A stretch of 5,761 bases of DNA from an uncultured Dermatophilus sp. (GTDB lineage: Bacteria > Actinomycetota > Actinomycetes > Actinomycetales > Dermatophilaceae). The translations under genes and the position numbers were made by a program. Of the stretch, positions 1 to 5,761 are shown piece by piece. Under the pieces are notes generated by a model, which searched no databases, was not told the DNA's origin, and was given only the letters and a program-made list of their open reading frames with translations. Every line of letters begins with the position of its first letter. Position 1 is the stretch's first letter. The DNA is taken from positions 1 through 5,761 of the forward strand of contig CAMCQD010000129.1 in the NCBI GenBank assembly GCA_945876925.1, given 5' to 3'.

Positions 1-289
1 CTACGCCCAGCTCCAGTCCGTCGATGCCGGCGGTGCGTTCAGCCTGGTGATCCACGACCGCGACGATGCCCCCGAGCTGGTCGATGTCCATCGCTTCACG
101 AATGCTTGGGAGAAGACCGCATCGCTGGAGTTGCGGCACGGCCGCACCCCGGTCATCGACACCTACCTGGCACACGATCGCATCCATGATGGTGACACCG
201 ACGCCATGGCCGATGCCGCCTACACCGCCTGGCGCCACGACCGACAGCAGGGTGCCACGACCGACAGCAGGGTTTGGTGTCGGTGCTGA
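1..289 (+). pseudogene. MobF/TraA-type conjugative relaxase-helicase, middle fragment (5' part of the broken gene)
   Basis: The reading frame is open from base 2, so the gene starts left of the window. The first residues, YAQLQSVDAGGAF, match the region around SF1 helicase motif III (GDxxQLxSVxAGGAF) of TrwC/TraA relaxases, and HRFTNAWEKTASLELRHG matches the conserved segment that follows it. In this family the protein nicks the transfer origin with an N-terminal tyrosine relaxase domain (off the left edge) and unwinds the plasmid strand 5'-3' with this RecD-like helicase during conjugation. The frame reads correctly to WRHDRQQG at about 253. It then runs into the second copy of a 20-bp repeat and gives eleven foreign residues before a TGA at 287-289. 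The continuation lies in another frame from 274. Family identity is secure. Whether the break is real or a sequence error cannot be told from one copy. Confidence 0.85.
234..273 (+). repeat. Perfect 20-bp tandem duplication causing a frameshift in the relaxase gene
   Basis: The unit gccacgaccgacagcagggt occurs twice head to tail, at 234-253 and 254-273, with no mismatch. Twenty is not a multiple of three, so the extra copy moves the downstream relaxase sequence into another frame. Joining base 253 directly to 274 gives WRHDRQQG-LVSVLIAET, the expected family sequence across this point. Slipped-strand replication or an assembly error would both produce this pattern. Confidence 0.95.
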
Positions 290-1605
290 TCGCCGAAACC
301 CGCGAGAACGTCACCGCCCTCAACATTCGCGCCCGGGCTGACCTGATCCTGGACGGCACGCTGAAGCCCGGCCCCGAAATCACCCTCTCCGACGGCAGCA
401 ACGCTGGGGTGGGGGACACGATCATCACCCGCCGCAATGACCGGCGGCTGCGGAACCGGCACGGCTGGGTCCGCAACGGCCAAACCTGGACCATCACCGC
501 CGTGCACGGCGATGGGTCGGTCACGATCCGCCCACCCGGGGTCCGGTTCGGCAACAGCATCGTCCTGCCCGCCGACTACGTGGCTGAGCACGTCGACCTC
601 GGCTACGCCGTCACCGCCCACCGCGCCCAAGGCATCACCACCGACACCGCCCACGTCCTCGTCGAACCGACCACGACCAGGGAGAACCTGTACGTCGCCA
701 TGACGCGCGGACGCGAATCGAACCAGGCCTACGTCATCCTTGACCGTCCCGACGATCACGCCACGTCGCATCCGGGCGACAATCCCGACGCCACCGCCCG
801 CACGGTCCTCTACGGCGTGCTCCAGCACAGTGGTGCTGAGCTGTCGGCGCACGAGACCATCAGCGCCGAGCAGGACCGGTGGGGCTCGATCGCCCAACTC
901 GCCGCCGAGTACGAAACCATCGCCGCCGCCGCCCAACACGACCGCTGGACCACCCTGGTCCGCGGCTCCGGGCTCACCGACGAGCAAGCGCAAGCGGTCA
1001 TCGACTCCGACGCCTTCGGCGCATTGACCGTGGAACTGCGCCGGGCCGAAGCCAACCACCACCACATCGACACCCTCCTACCACGCCTCATCAAGGCTCG
1101 CGGGTTCGCCGACGCCGACGACATCCCCTCCGTCATCCACCACCGCCTCACCCACGCCACCACCCGACCCGCCGGCTCCGGCCGCACCCGCCAGGCACCG
1201 CGTCTCATCGCCGGGCTGATCCCCGAAGCCACCGGCCCCATGACCCCCGACATGCAACAGGCCCTGACCGAGCGCCGCCACCTCATCGAAACCCGAGCAG
1301 AAGCAGTCCTCGACACCGCCCTGCAGACGCAAGAACCATGGGCTATGGCACTCGGTCCGATACCCGCCGGCGGTCGGGAGCGGCAGCAGTGGCGACGCCG
1401 CGCCCTGGTTGTGGCCGCCTACCGAGACCGCTACCAGATCACCGACCCGGCACCGCTCGGCACCCAGCCCGAGAGCACAGCGCAGAAGATCGACGCCGCA
1501 CGAGCACGTGCCGCTCTCAACCGCGCGCAGTCCATCGCGAACGACGACCCGGCGAGGGGCCGGATGCAGCCAACCACCGTGACCCGATCCGCCCCGAGCC
1601 GTTGA
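274..1605 (+). CDS. MobF/TraA-type relaxase-helicase, C-terminal fragment (3' part of the broken gene)
   Basis: This is the rest of the relaxase, out of frame with the upstream fragment because of the 20-bp duplication. It carries the last SF1 helicase motifs: YAVTAHRAQG at residues 111-120 of this ORF (motif V-like, about 604-633) and VAMTRGRES at 141-149 (motif VI, with the arginine finger region). About 290 residues follow, rich in Ala, Arg and His. The segment EPWAMALGPIPAGG then AYRDRYQI resembles the tail of actinobacterial TraA proteins. The only upstream in-frame starts are TTG at 274 and GTG at 277, directly at the repeat and without a clear ribosome binding site, so independent translation is doubtful. 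As a separate product it would lack the Walker A/B motifs and the relaxase domain and could not be an active helicase. It would be functional only if the duplication were lost or were an error. Confidence 0.85.
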   Translation: MVSVLIAETRENVTALNIRARADLILDGTLKPGPEITLSDGSNAGVGDTIITRRNDRRLRNRHGWVRNGQTWTITAVHGDGSVTIRPPGVRFGNSIVLPADYVAEHVDLGYAVTAHRAQGITTDTAHVLVEPTTTRENLYVAMTRGRESNQAYVILDRPDDHATSHPGDNPDATARTVLYGVLQHSGAELSAHETISAEQDRWGSIAQLAAEYETIAAAAQHDRWTTLVRGSGLTDEQAQAVIDSDAFGALTVELRRAEANHHHIDTLLPRLIKARGFADADDIPSVIHHRLTHATTRPAGSGRTRQAPRLIAGLIPEATGPMTPDMQQALTERRHLIETRAEAVLDTALQTQEPWAMALGPIPAGGRERQQWRRRALVVAAYRDRYQITDPAPLGTQPESTAQKIDAARARAALNRAQSIANDDPARGRMQPTTVTRSAPSR

Positions 1606-1684
1606 CCCAGCCCGGCGCAAGGGGCAGGGACTGAAGGGTGGTCGGTTAGAGCGAGCGTCCCGGCGATCCCGGCTCGGGGCGGCG

Positions 1685-2131
1685 GTGACCGAACTCCTGC
1701 CCCAGCTCGGGCCGCGTCACCCCGCGCTTGGGTGGATCGTCGGCATCGAGCAGGGCGATCACTTCGCTGGGATGGGTGATGAGGGACGCGAAGCGCTGCT
1801 GGACAGCGTACTCCGCTACGTACCCACAAACCTGCTGCTCAACGCCATCCGCACCAGGCGCGGTCGCAAACGGGGCATCCCCGCCATGCTCTTGGGGGTA
1901 CCCTACCTCTACGCCACCGTGATCTGCACCACGATCGTCAACGGCGGCGGCGCTGGCTGGCTCAACCTGCTGGCCCTGCTGTTCTTCTGGAATGCCCACA
2001 AGTTCGTCTGGATCGGACCTCTCAGCCGCGCACTCCTGTCACGGGCGAGATTCTCGGAGCACCGGAATCTGTCGTGTGCTGCTAGCCAGCGTCCCGCGGC
2101 AGCGGAGGAAGCCGTAGTAGGAAGCGAATGA
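1685..2131 (+). CDS. Small two-helix membrane protein of unknown function
   Basis: A 148-residue protein starting at GTG 1685. Residues about 65-85 (from IPAMLLGVPYLYATVICTT) and about 92-111 (from WLNLLALLFFW) are two hydrophobic stretches long enough to span the membrane. They are separated by a short glycine-rich turn and preceded by a basic RTRRGRKRG segment, which predicts that the N-terminal side stays in the cytoplasm. The core resembles small actinobacterial proteins that, from memory, occur near relaxase genes and are sometimes mislabelled sulfate permease. Two helices are far too few for a permease. Its position 79 bp after the relaxase suggests a link to the conjugative module, but this is inference. 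The start is uncertain: upstream purines are weak, and ATG 1772 is an alternative that would remove 29 residues. Confidence 0.65.
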   Translation: MTELLPQLGPRHPALGWIVGIEQGDHFAGMGDEGREALLDSVLRYVPTNLLLNAIRTRRGRKRGIPAMLLGVPYLYATVICTTIVNGGGAGWLNLLALLFFWNAHKFVWIGPLSRALLSRARFSEHRNLSCAASQRPAAAEEAVVGSE

Positions 2132-2172
2132 CCTGCGAGTAGCTTCGAGAGCCATCCCAGACGGGTGCCAGT

Positions 2173-2199
2173 CCGATGAGATGCCGTTCGGTTCATCGG
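2173..2199 (+). repeat. Inverted repeat upstream of the HTH gene
   Basis: Arms ccgatga (2173-2179) and tcatcgg (2193-2199) are perfect reverse complements with a 13-nt centre, one more G-T pair being possible inside. The right arm also takes part in a second, imperfect palindrome over 2189-2211 (CGG-TTC-ATC against GAT-GAA-CCG with single-base bulges). There is no following T run, so it is a poor intrinsic terminator. It lies about 30 bp upstream of the candidate -35 box, where an operator for the HTH protein could sit. Confidence 0.4.
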
Positions 2200-2229
2200 T
2201 GATCGAAGCCGTCCGCACCCGCGCGCTCG

Positions 2230-2259
2230 TTGGGTCGGCGATGCCGCAGCTGGTAGCGT
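2230..2259 (+). promoter_or_regulatory. Candidate sigma-A-type promoter for the four-gene operon
   Basis: TTGGGT (2230-2235) and TAGCGT (2254-2259) are separated by 18 bp and fit the loose actinobacterial pattern TTGnnn-N18-TAnnnT. Transcription would start near 2266, leaving a leader of about 28 nt that includes AGGAG (2278-2282) before the ATG at 2294. It is the only reasonable match in the gap, but short matches of this kind arise by chance. Confidence 0.35.
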
Positions 2260-2293
2260 GACGTTGGAACCCGTATGAGGAGAGTGCAGGAAG

Positions 2294-2527
2294 ATGGCGG
2301 AAGAACACGAAGTTCTGACTACTGACGAGGCAGCCGCCCTTCTGCGCGTAAGTACGAAGACTGTCCTCGCGCTCGCCCGCGAAGGGACCTTGCCGGGAGA
2401 GAAGGTTGGACGCGCCTGGCGCTTCCTCCGGAGCGATGTCTTGGCCCTAGTCCGGGGTGGCTCCGCGACCAAACTGATGTCTGAGAGCGGCGGCATCGTG
2501 GCCCCCGGAGGAGGCCGCGATGATTGA
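2294..2527 (+). CDS. Excisionase/MerR-like helix-turn-helix DNA-binding protein
   Basis: A 77-residue protein. Residues about 7-53 (VLTTDEAAALLRVSTKTV, then AREGTLPGEKVGRAWRF and an LRSDVLALV helix) form the winged helix-turn-helix of the excisionase-type HTH_17 family (MerR/BldC/AlpA-like). The family signature, a DEAAxLL helix, a recognition helix with StKTV and the wing G+xWRF, is complete. The remaining 24 residues are Gly/Ser-rich and probably flexible. Such proteins bind DNA as transcription factors or recombination directionality factors. No integrase is visible here, and the gene overlaps the next one by 8 nt at the head of an operon, so an autoregulator of the cluster is more likely than an excisionase. 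AGGAG at 2278-2282 and AGGAAG just before the ATG support the start. Confidence 0.85.
   Translation: MAEEHEVLTTDEAAALLRVSTKTVLALAREGTLPGEKVGRAWRFLRSDVLALVRGGSATKLMSESGGIVAPGGGRDD
2507..2514 (+). promoter_or_regulatory. Strong ribosome binding site fixing the start of the first ParB-like gene
   Basis: GGAGGAGG lies 5 nt before ATG 2520 and inside the end of the HTH gene. It favours ATG 2520 over the in-frame ATG at 2529, which would be too far away, and indicates coupled translation of the two genes. Confidence 0.75.
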
Positions 2528-4016
2528 CATGTCCGCCTGGGACGAGATGGTCGTTGACGTGGTCAACGACCTGCATCTGGACCCCCGTAACGTTCGGCTC
2601 GACATTCCCGATGGCGTACCGGAATCCGACATAGTCCAGGACCTCTTCACAAACGAGAAGGCGTTGAACCTGGTAGAAGGCATAGCCAAGGTGGGATTGC
2701 TTACTCACGAAGTCCCGATCGTGGTGGAGCGCGATGGTCAACTGATCGTGGTCGAAGGGAATCGGCGCGTTGCTGCGCTCAAGGCCATCCAGAACCCCTA
2801 TCTGGCTCCCGACCACCAGGCGCGCATCAGCAAGTTTGCGCAGCTCGTTCCTAGTCGGGAAGCAGTGCGGCGAATAACTGTCAAGAAGGCACCGTCCCAA
2901 GACGACGCGGACCAGTTGATTGCTGCTCTTCACACCGGTAACCAACGTGTCGCATGGACGCCGGCCCGGCAGGCGGCCTTCTTCCAGGCGCAGCTCGACG
3001 CGGGCAAGTCCCCAGACCACCTGATCGCTCAGTATCCGACTGTCGACGTGCGAAAGTTCATCACCAGAAGTCGGATTCTCGAACTGTTCCGCAACGTCTC
3101 TTACGATGACCCTTCGCTCGGAGACTACGCACGCAAGCGACGATTCCCCGTGTCAACGCTGGCCAGACTATACGAGAACGATAAGTTCCTCGATCTGGTA
3201 GGGATTCAGGTCAAGAACGGGACCGGCGAAGTATCTCTGCTGTCCACTGCGGCATCCTTCAAACGAGTCGCCACAAAGATTGTCAGTGACATCCGGGACG
3301 GCAAGATCAACACTCGATCGCTGAATAAGACCTCTAGCGATCGCTATGTCGAGTATATGGACGAGCTCCGTGATCTGCTCAACGAGAAGCATCCCGAGGA
3401 CGACACTCACACAGATGGGCAACCCAGGGATGTCTCTACGTCGCAATCTAACTCCTGCCAAGGAGCAGGAGGGAGCAGGCCAGGCGAAGGAGCTGGTTCC
3501 GCGGTCAGTGGAGAAGACCAGTCGAATGAACCATCCGACACTGGCAGAGAGAAGGCCAAGCCGTTCCCGAAGAAGCGGAACTATCTGAACACTGACAATC
3601 TCGCCGTCCCATCGGTATTTCCGGCTTCGATCCACGAGATCGTCAAAGAACTCTCGGCAATTAACATCCAGAGATTCCCCAATGCGACGCTTGACCTCCT
3701 CAGAACATTTCTGGAGAAGACGATCAAGGCTTACGCCGAAGCATTGGGGGAGGATATTCGAAAGGGCTCGAACGAAAAGGGCTTCGTATTTCTGTCGAAC
3801 TGCCTCGTATGGCTTGAAGATCACTTCCGGACATCAGGCATGACAGCGTTGATCCAGCCTGTTCAGAAAATTCGTGGCGGACGCTATGGATTTGTCGGGT
3901 CCAAGGAACACCTGGACGCAACGAATCACAACCATCACATCTTTGCCACCCCCGATGATGTCCGAGAGAGCTGGGCAACGATCGAAGGAATCATGAAGGC
4001 GATACTGAAACCATGA
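2520..4016 (+). CDS. ParB-fold protein with a long linker and an additional C-terminal domain
   Basis: A 498-residue protein. Residues about 20-125 form a ParB/sulfiredoxin-like N-terminal domain: LDPRNVRLD at the start, a regulatory-looking helix (LVEGIAKVGL), the strand pair VPIVVERDGQLIVVEGNRR, and the core motif EGNRRVAAL at 79-87. In ParB proteins this position is the GERRxRA box that contacts CTP; here it is GNRR. Residues about 138-195 resemble the helical HTH region that follows in ParB (TGNQRVAWTPARQAAFFQAQL to RSRILELF). Residues about 295-355 are a polar, Gly/Ser/Glu-rich linker. Residues about 360-498 form a separate domain with the segment FPNATLDLLRTFLEKTIKAYA at 386-406, ending IMKAILKP. 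I do not recognise a named family for it, although similar segments occur, as I recall, in ParB-like proteins of defence-type loci. There is no ParA partner, so plasmid partition is unlikely. A role in guiding or responding to the adjacent methyltransferase is inferred. ATGA overlap with the next gene shows coupling. Confidence 0.8.
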   Translation: MIDMSAWDEMVVDVVNDLHLDPRNVRLDIPDGVPESDIVQDLFTNEKALNLVEGIAKVGLLTHEVPIVVERDGQLIVVEGNRRVAALKAIQNPYLAPDHQARISKFAQLVPSREAVRRITVKKAPSQDDADQLIAALHTGNQRVAWTPARQAAFFQAQLDAGKSPDHLIAQYPTVDVRKFITRSRILELFRNVSYDDPSLGDYARKRRFPVSTLARLYENDKFLDLVGIQVKNGTGEVSLLSTAASFKRVATKIVSDIRDGKINTRSLNKTSSDRYVEYMDELRDLLNEKHPEDDTHTDGQPRDVSTSQSNSCQGAGGSRPGEGAGSAVSGEDQSNEPSDTGREKAKPFPKKRNYLNTDNLAVPSVFPASIHEIVKELSAINIQRFPNATLDLLRTFLEKTIKAYAEALGEDIRKGSNEKGFVFLSNCLVWLEDHFRTSGMTALIQPVQKIRGGRYGFVGSKEHLDATNHNHHIFATPDDVRESWATIEGIMKAILKP

Positions 4017-4960
4017 ACCCTGCTCAGACTTTGCCCCGCGCTCCGAAGCGCGTCACCGTCTCGCCACTCCGCTACCCAGGTGGCAAGGGTCTCCTGTACT
4101 CACGGCTTCGCCAGATAATTCGCGACAACAATCTTACTTCTAGCACCTATGTGGAGCCATATGCGGGTGGCGCTGGTGCCGCTCTTGGCCTCTTGGTATC
4201 GGGTCAGGTCGCGAGCATTGCGATCAATGATCTTGATCCTGCTGTGTACGCTTTCTGGCGCTCCGTTGTGGACGACCCTGATGAGTTCAGTCGGCGCGTT
4301 CGCGCTGTTGACCTCACGGTTAAGGAGTGGGAAAAACAGCGAGAGATCTACGATACTGCCTCGCGTGACGACCTTCTACGACTCGGCTTCGCCACGTTCT
4401 ACCTGAACCGCACGAACCGCTCCGGTGTGCTGAACGGGGGCCCGATCGGCGGTAAGGATCAAACCGGAAACTACAAGATAGACGCGAGATTCAATCGCGA
4501 TACACTGCTGGAACGTATTCGCCTCATCGGTCTGCATGCTAGCCGCATTACCGTGACAAACCAAGACGGTCGCGAAGTCATCAAGCGATATGCTGACAAC
4601 TCCAACGCGTTCATCTACGCCGACCCGCCCTACTTCGAGAAGGCGGGCTCATTGTACATGAATGCCTTCGATGCAAACGACCACGAAGACTTGGCTACGT
4701 GCCTCAACGGGGTCACGGTAGCCCGTTGGATTCTCACCTACGACAATGTGCCGCAGGTCGGCGAGCTGTACAGAGAGCGCCGTAGTCGCCTGTTCTCGCT
4801 GAACTATTCAGCACACCGGGTGACTAAAGCGCAGGAAGTCATGGTGTTCTCTGATTCGCTGACGATTCCGGCTGATATCGAAGCCGGGCACCAGGAACTC
4901 GTCAGCACGGGCGTGCTCGATTCGGCCGACAAGGAGGGCGACGATGCCACGGCTAGCTAG
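4013..4960 (+). CDS. D12-class (Dam-like) adenine-N6 DNA methyltransferase
   Basis: A 315-residue enzyme that would transfer a methyl group from S-adenosylmethionine to the N6 of adenine in a specific DNA site. The motifs run in the alpha-class order: RYPGGK at 20-25 (motif X), VEPYAGGAG at 47-55 (motif I, the SAM-binding loop), INDLD at 71-75 with the acidic residue that holds the SAM ribose, FYLNRTNRSGVLNGGPIGG at 129-147 (the conserved D12 segment), and DPPY at 204-207 (motif IV, catalytic). LTYDNVPQV at 241-249 and the C-terminal YSAHRV segment also fit. The length is close to E. coli Dam (278 aa) plus a short tail, and nothing essential is missing. The target site cannot be deduced. The start overlaps the upstream stop as ATGA with only a weak GAAGG 13 nt before it, so translation probably depends on reinitiation. 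No restriction enzyme is visible in the window. Confidence 0.93.
   Translation: MNPAQTLPRAPKRVTVSPLRYPGGKGLLYSRLRQIIRDNNLTSSTYVEPYAGGAGAALGLLVSGQVASIAINDLDPAVYAFWRSVVDDPDEFSRRVRAVDLTVKEWEKQREIYDTASRDDLLRLGFATFYLNRTNRSGVLNGGPIGGKDQTGNYKIDARFNRDTLLERIRLIGLHASRITVTNQDGREVIKRYADNSNAFIYADPPYFEKAGSLYMNAFDANDHEDLATCLNGVTVARWILTYDNVPQVGELYRERRSRLFSLNYSAHRVTKAQEVMVFSDSLTIPADIEAGHQELVSTGVLDSADKEGDDATAS
4931..4938 (+). promoter_or_regulatory. Ribosome binding site fixing the start of the second ParB-like gene
   Basis: AAGGAGGG sits 5 nt before ATG 4944, within the last codons of the methyltransferase gene. It identifies the start of a reading frame that has no stop before the window ends. Confidence 0.75.
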
Positions 4961-5761
4961 CGTTGCGCCGGGTCAGCTCAAGCTCGATCTGGTAAACCCC
5001 AGAATCCCGGATGCCGCCTTCCGTACAGAAGATGAGGCGTTGCGCTACCTATACGCGCAGGCCGATCTTGGTGAGTTGATCCAGTCTATTGGCAACTCGG
5101 GTTGGCTTGATTTTGAACCTCTCATCGTGGAGGAAGTAACCAACACGGTGATCGAGGGGAACCGCCGCCTGGCGGCGCTCCGAATACTCGCCAACCCTGA
5201 GCTTCAGCAACAGTTCAAGGTTTCGCTACCGAATCCTCTTCACGCGAGGGCAGTACCGGACGAAATACAGGTGAACTTCGTTGAGTCGCGTAAGCAGGCG
5301 CGTGACTTCATCGGGTTCAAGCATGTTAATGGTGCCTTCAAGTGGGATTCGTATGCCAAAGCTAGGTTCGCGTACGCCTGGCTTAAAGATGGCGACAATA
5401 TCGATGAAGTGAGCCGACGTCTGGGCGACGGGCACAACACCATCAGTCGATTGGTCAATGGGGTTGTGGTGCTCGAACAAGCAGAAGAAGCAAAGCTCTT
5501 CGATAAGGAGGATCGCACAAAGAAGTCCTTCTACTTCTCTCACTTGTATACGGCGTTGTCGACCTCGAATGTTCGGAGTTTTCTCGGACTTCCCGAGAAC
5601 GACAACACTGTTCTCCCGGCAAGTCCGGTCCCTCAGGAGAGCCGGGCGAACCTTCGCGATCTGCTTTCATGGCTCTACGGGCAGGGTGATGATCCTTCCG
5701 TCATCCGCAGCCAGAACCCTGACCTCGGTCGTCTCGTTAATGTGCTCGGCAACCAGCGGGC
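4944..5761 (+). CDS. Second ParB-fold protein, C-terminus cut by the window edge
   Basis: Translation from ATG 4944 stays open for 272 codons to the last base, so the gene is partial at its 3' end. Residues about 8-110 are a ParB-like N-terminal domain: LKLDLVNPRIPD, a helix with LIQSIGNSGWLDFEPLIVEE, and the core motif VIEGNRRLAALRIL at 69-82. Residues about 112-180 form the following helical/HTH part: ARDFIGFKHVNGAFKWDSYAKARFAY, then DEVSRRLGDGHNTISRLVNG, a plausible DNA-reading helix pair, then VVVLEQA. The segment LLSWLYGQGDDPSVIRSQNP at 240-259, followed by DL, is the start of a further region I cannot name. It resembles the first ParB-like protein in fold and in EGNRR but is clearly divergent and lacks a comparable Gly/Ser linker in the part seen. 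It overlaps the methyltransferase gene by 17 nt. It probably acts with the methyltransferase, for example as a site-recognition or CTP-switch subunit, but that is inference. Confidence 0.8.
   Translation, partial: MPRLASVAPGQLKLDLVNPRIPDAAFRTEDEALRYLYAQADLGELIQSIGNSGWLDFEPLIVEEVTNTVIEGNRRLAALRILANPELQQQFKVSLPNPLHARAVPDEIQVNFVESRKQARDFIGFKHVNGAFKWDSYAKARFAYAWLKDGDNIDEVSRRLGDGHNTISRLVNGVVVLEQAEEAKLFDKEDRTKKSFYFSHLYTALSTSNVRSFLGLPENDNTVLPASPVPQESRANLRDLLSWLYGQGDDPSVIRSQNPDLGRLVNVLGNQR

Larger units (their letters stand above)
2132..2293 (+). other. Intergenic gap between the conjugation module and the ParB-methyltransferase operon
   Basis: A 162-bp region with no convincing gene. It contains a 7-bp inverted repeat (2173-2199), a candidate promoter (2230-2259) and the leader of the following HTH gene. 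It also marks where base composition drops from the very GC-rich relaxase side to the less GC-rich cluster, so it may include the junction of an insertion. No recognisable attachment site or tRNA end was found. Confidence 0.6.

Noticed and set aside
220..1065. Long open frame on the minus strand opposite the relaxase (281 codons)
   Set aside because: It is the antisense shadow of a very GC-rich gene; its translation is Gly/Val/Asp-rich with no family motif, while the + strand carries clear helicase motifs.
879..1634. Alternative + strand frame of 251 codons inside the relaxase
   Set aside because: The translation is dominated by Arg, Pro and His repeats, typical of an out-of-frame reading of GC-rich DNA.
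1668..1682. Short GC-rich hairpin (cccggctcggg) after the relaxase as a terminator
   Set aside because: A 4-bp stem without a T run is expected by chance in such GC-rich DNA.
1685..2131. Sulfate permease, a label I recall for similar small proteins
   Set aside because: Only two predicted membrane helices in 148 residues and no transporter motif.
2181..2260. Mini-ORF of 26 codons (MPFGSSVIEAVRTRALVGSA...) in the gap before the HTH gene
   Set aside because: No ribosome binding site, no recognised similarity, and it overlaps the promoter candidate.
2319..3020. Minus-strand open frame of 233 codons opposite the HTH and first ParB-like genes
   Set aside because: No recognisable motif, and it conflicts with two well-supported + strand genes that have good ribosome binding sites.
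5226..5543. Minus-strand open frames opposite the second ParB-like gene
   Set aside because: The + strand frame from 4944 is continuous, has a strong ribosome binding site and a ParB core motif; the antisense frames have none of these.
2520..5761. Plasmid partition locus (ParB)
   Set aside because: There is no ParA ATPase and no parS-like iterated palindrome; two ParB-fold proteins surround a methyltransferase and the first has an unrelated C-terminal domain.

Overview
The window looks like part of a mobile element (integrated conjugative element or plasmid) from a high-GC actinobacterium. This rests on the very GC-rich, GC3-biased relaxase gene at the left end, the actinobacterial style of its MobF/TraA helicase tail, and GTG/TTG starts. 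Genus cannot be read from the sequence. All real genes seen are on the + strand.

Left part (1-1605): the C-terminal portion of a TrwC/TraA-like (MobF) conjugative relaxase-helicase, entering from the left edge at helicase motif III. The gene is broken at 234-273 by a perfect 20-bp tandem duplication that shifts the frame. Removing one copy restores a continuous relaxase reading frame exactly. Next (1685-2131) is a small conserved-looking protein with two predicted membrane segments and no known function, then a 162-bp gap with an inverted repeat and a candidate promoter.

Right part (2294-5761, running off the end): a tightly packed four-gene cluster, visibly less GC-rich than the relaxase. 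It consists of an excisionase/MerR-like helix-turn-helix protein, a 498-aa ParB-fold protein with an extra C-terminal domain, a D12-class (Dam-like) adenine-N6 DNA methyltransferase, and a second, different ParB-fold protein cut by the window edge. The genes overlap by 8, 4 and 17 nt, so they are almost certainly one translationally coupled operon.

No ParA ATPase is present, both ParB-like proteins share an EGNRR core motif, and a methyltransferase sits between them. The cluster is therefore more likely a DNA modification/defence or element-maintenance system than a partition locus. It is the best candidate here for an undescribed system. Its other components, for example an effector nuclease or ATPase, may lie beyond position 5761. 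Function is inferred from domain content and arrangement only.
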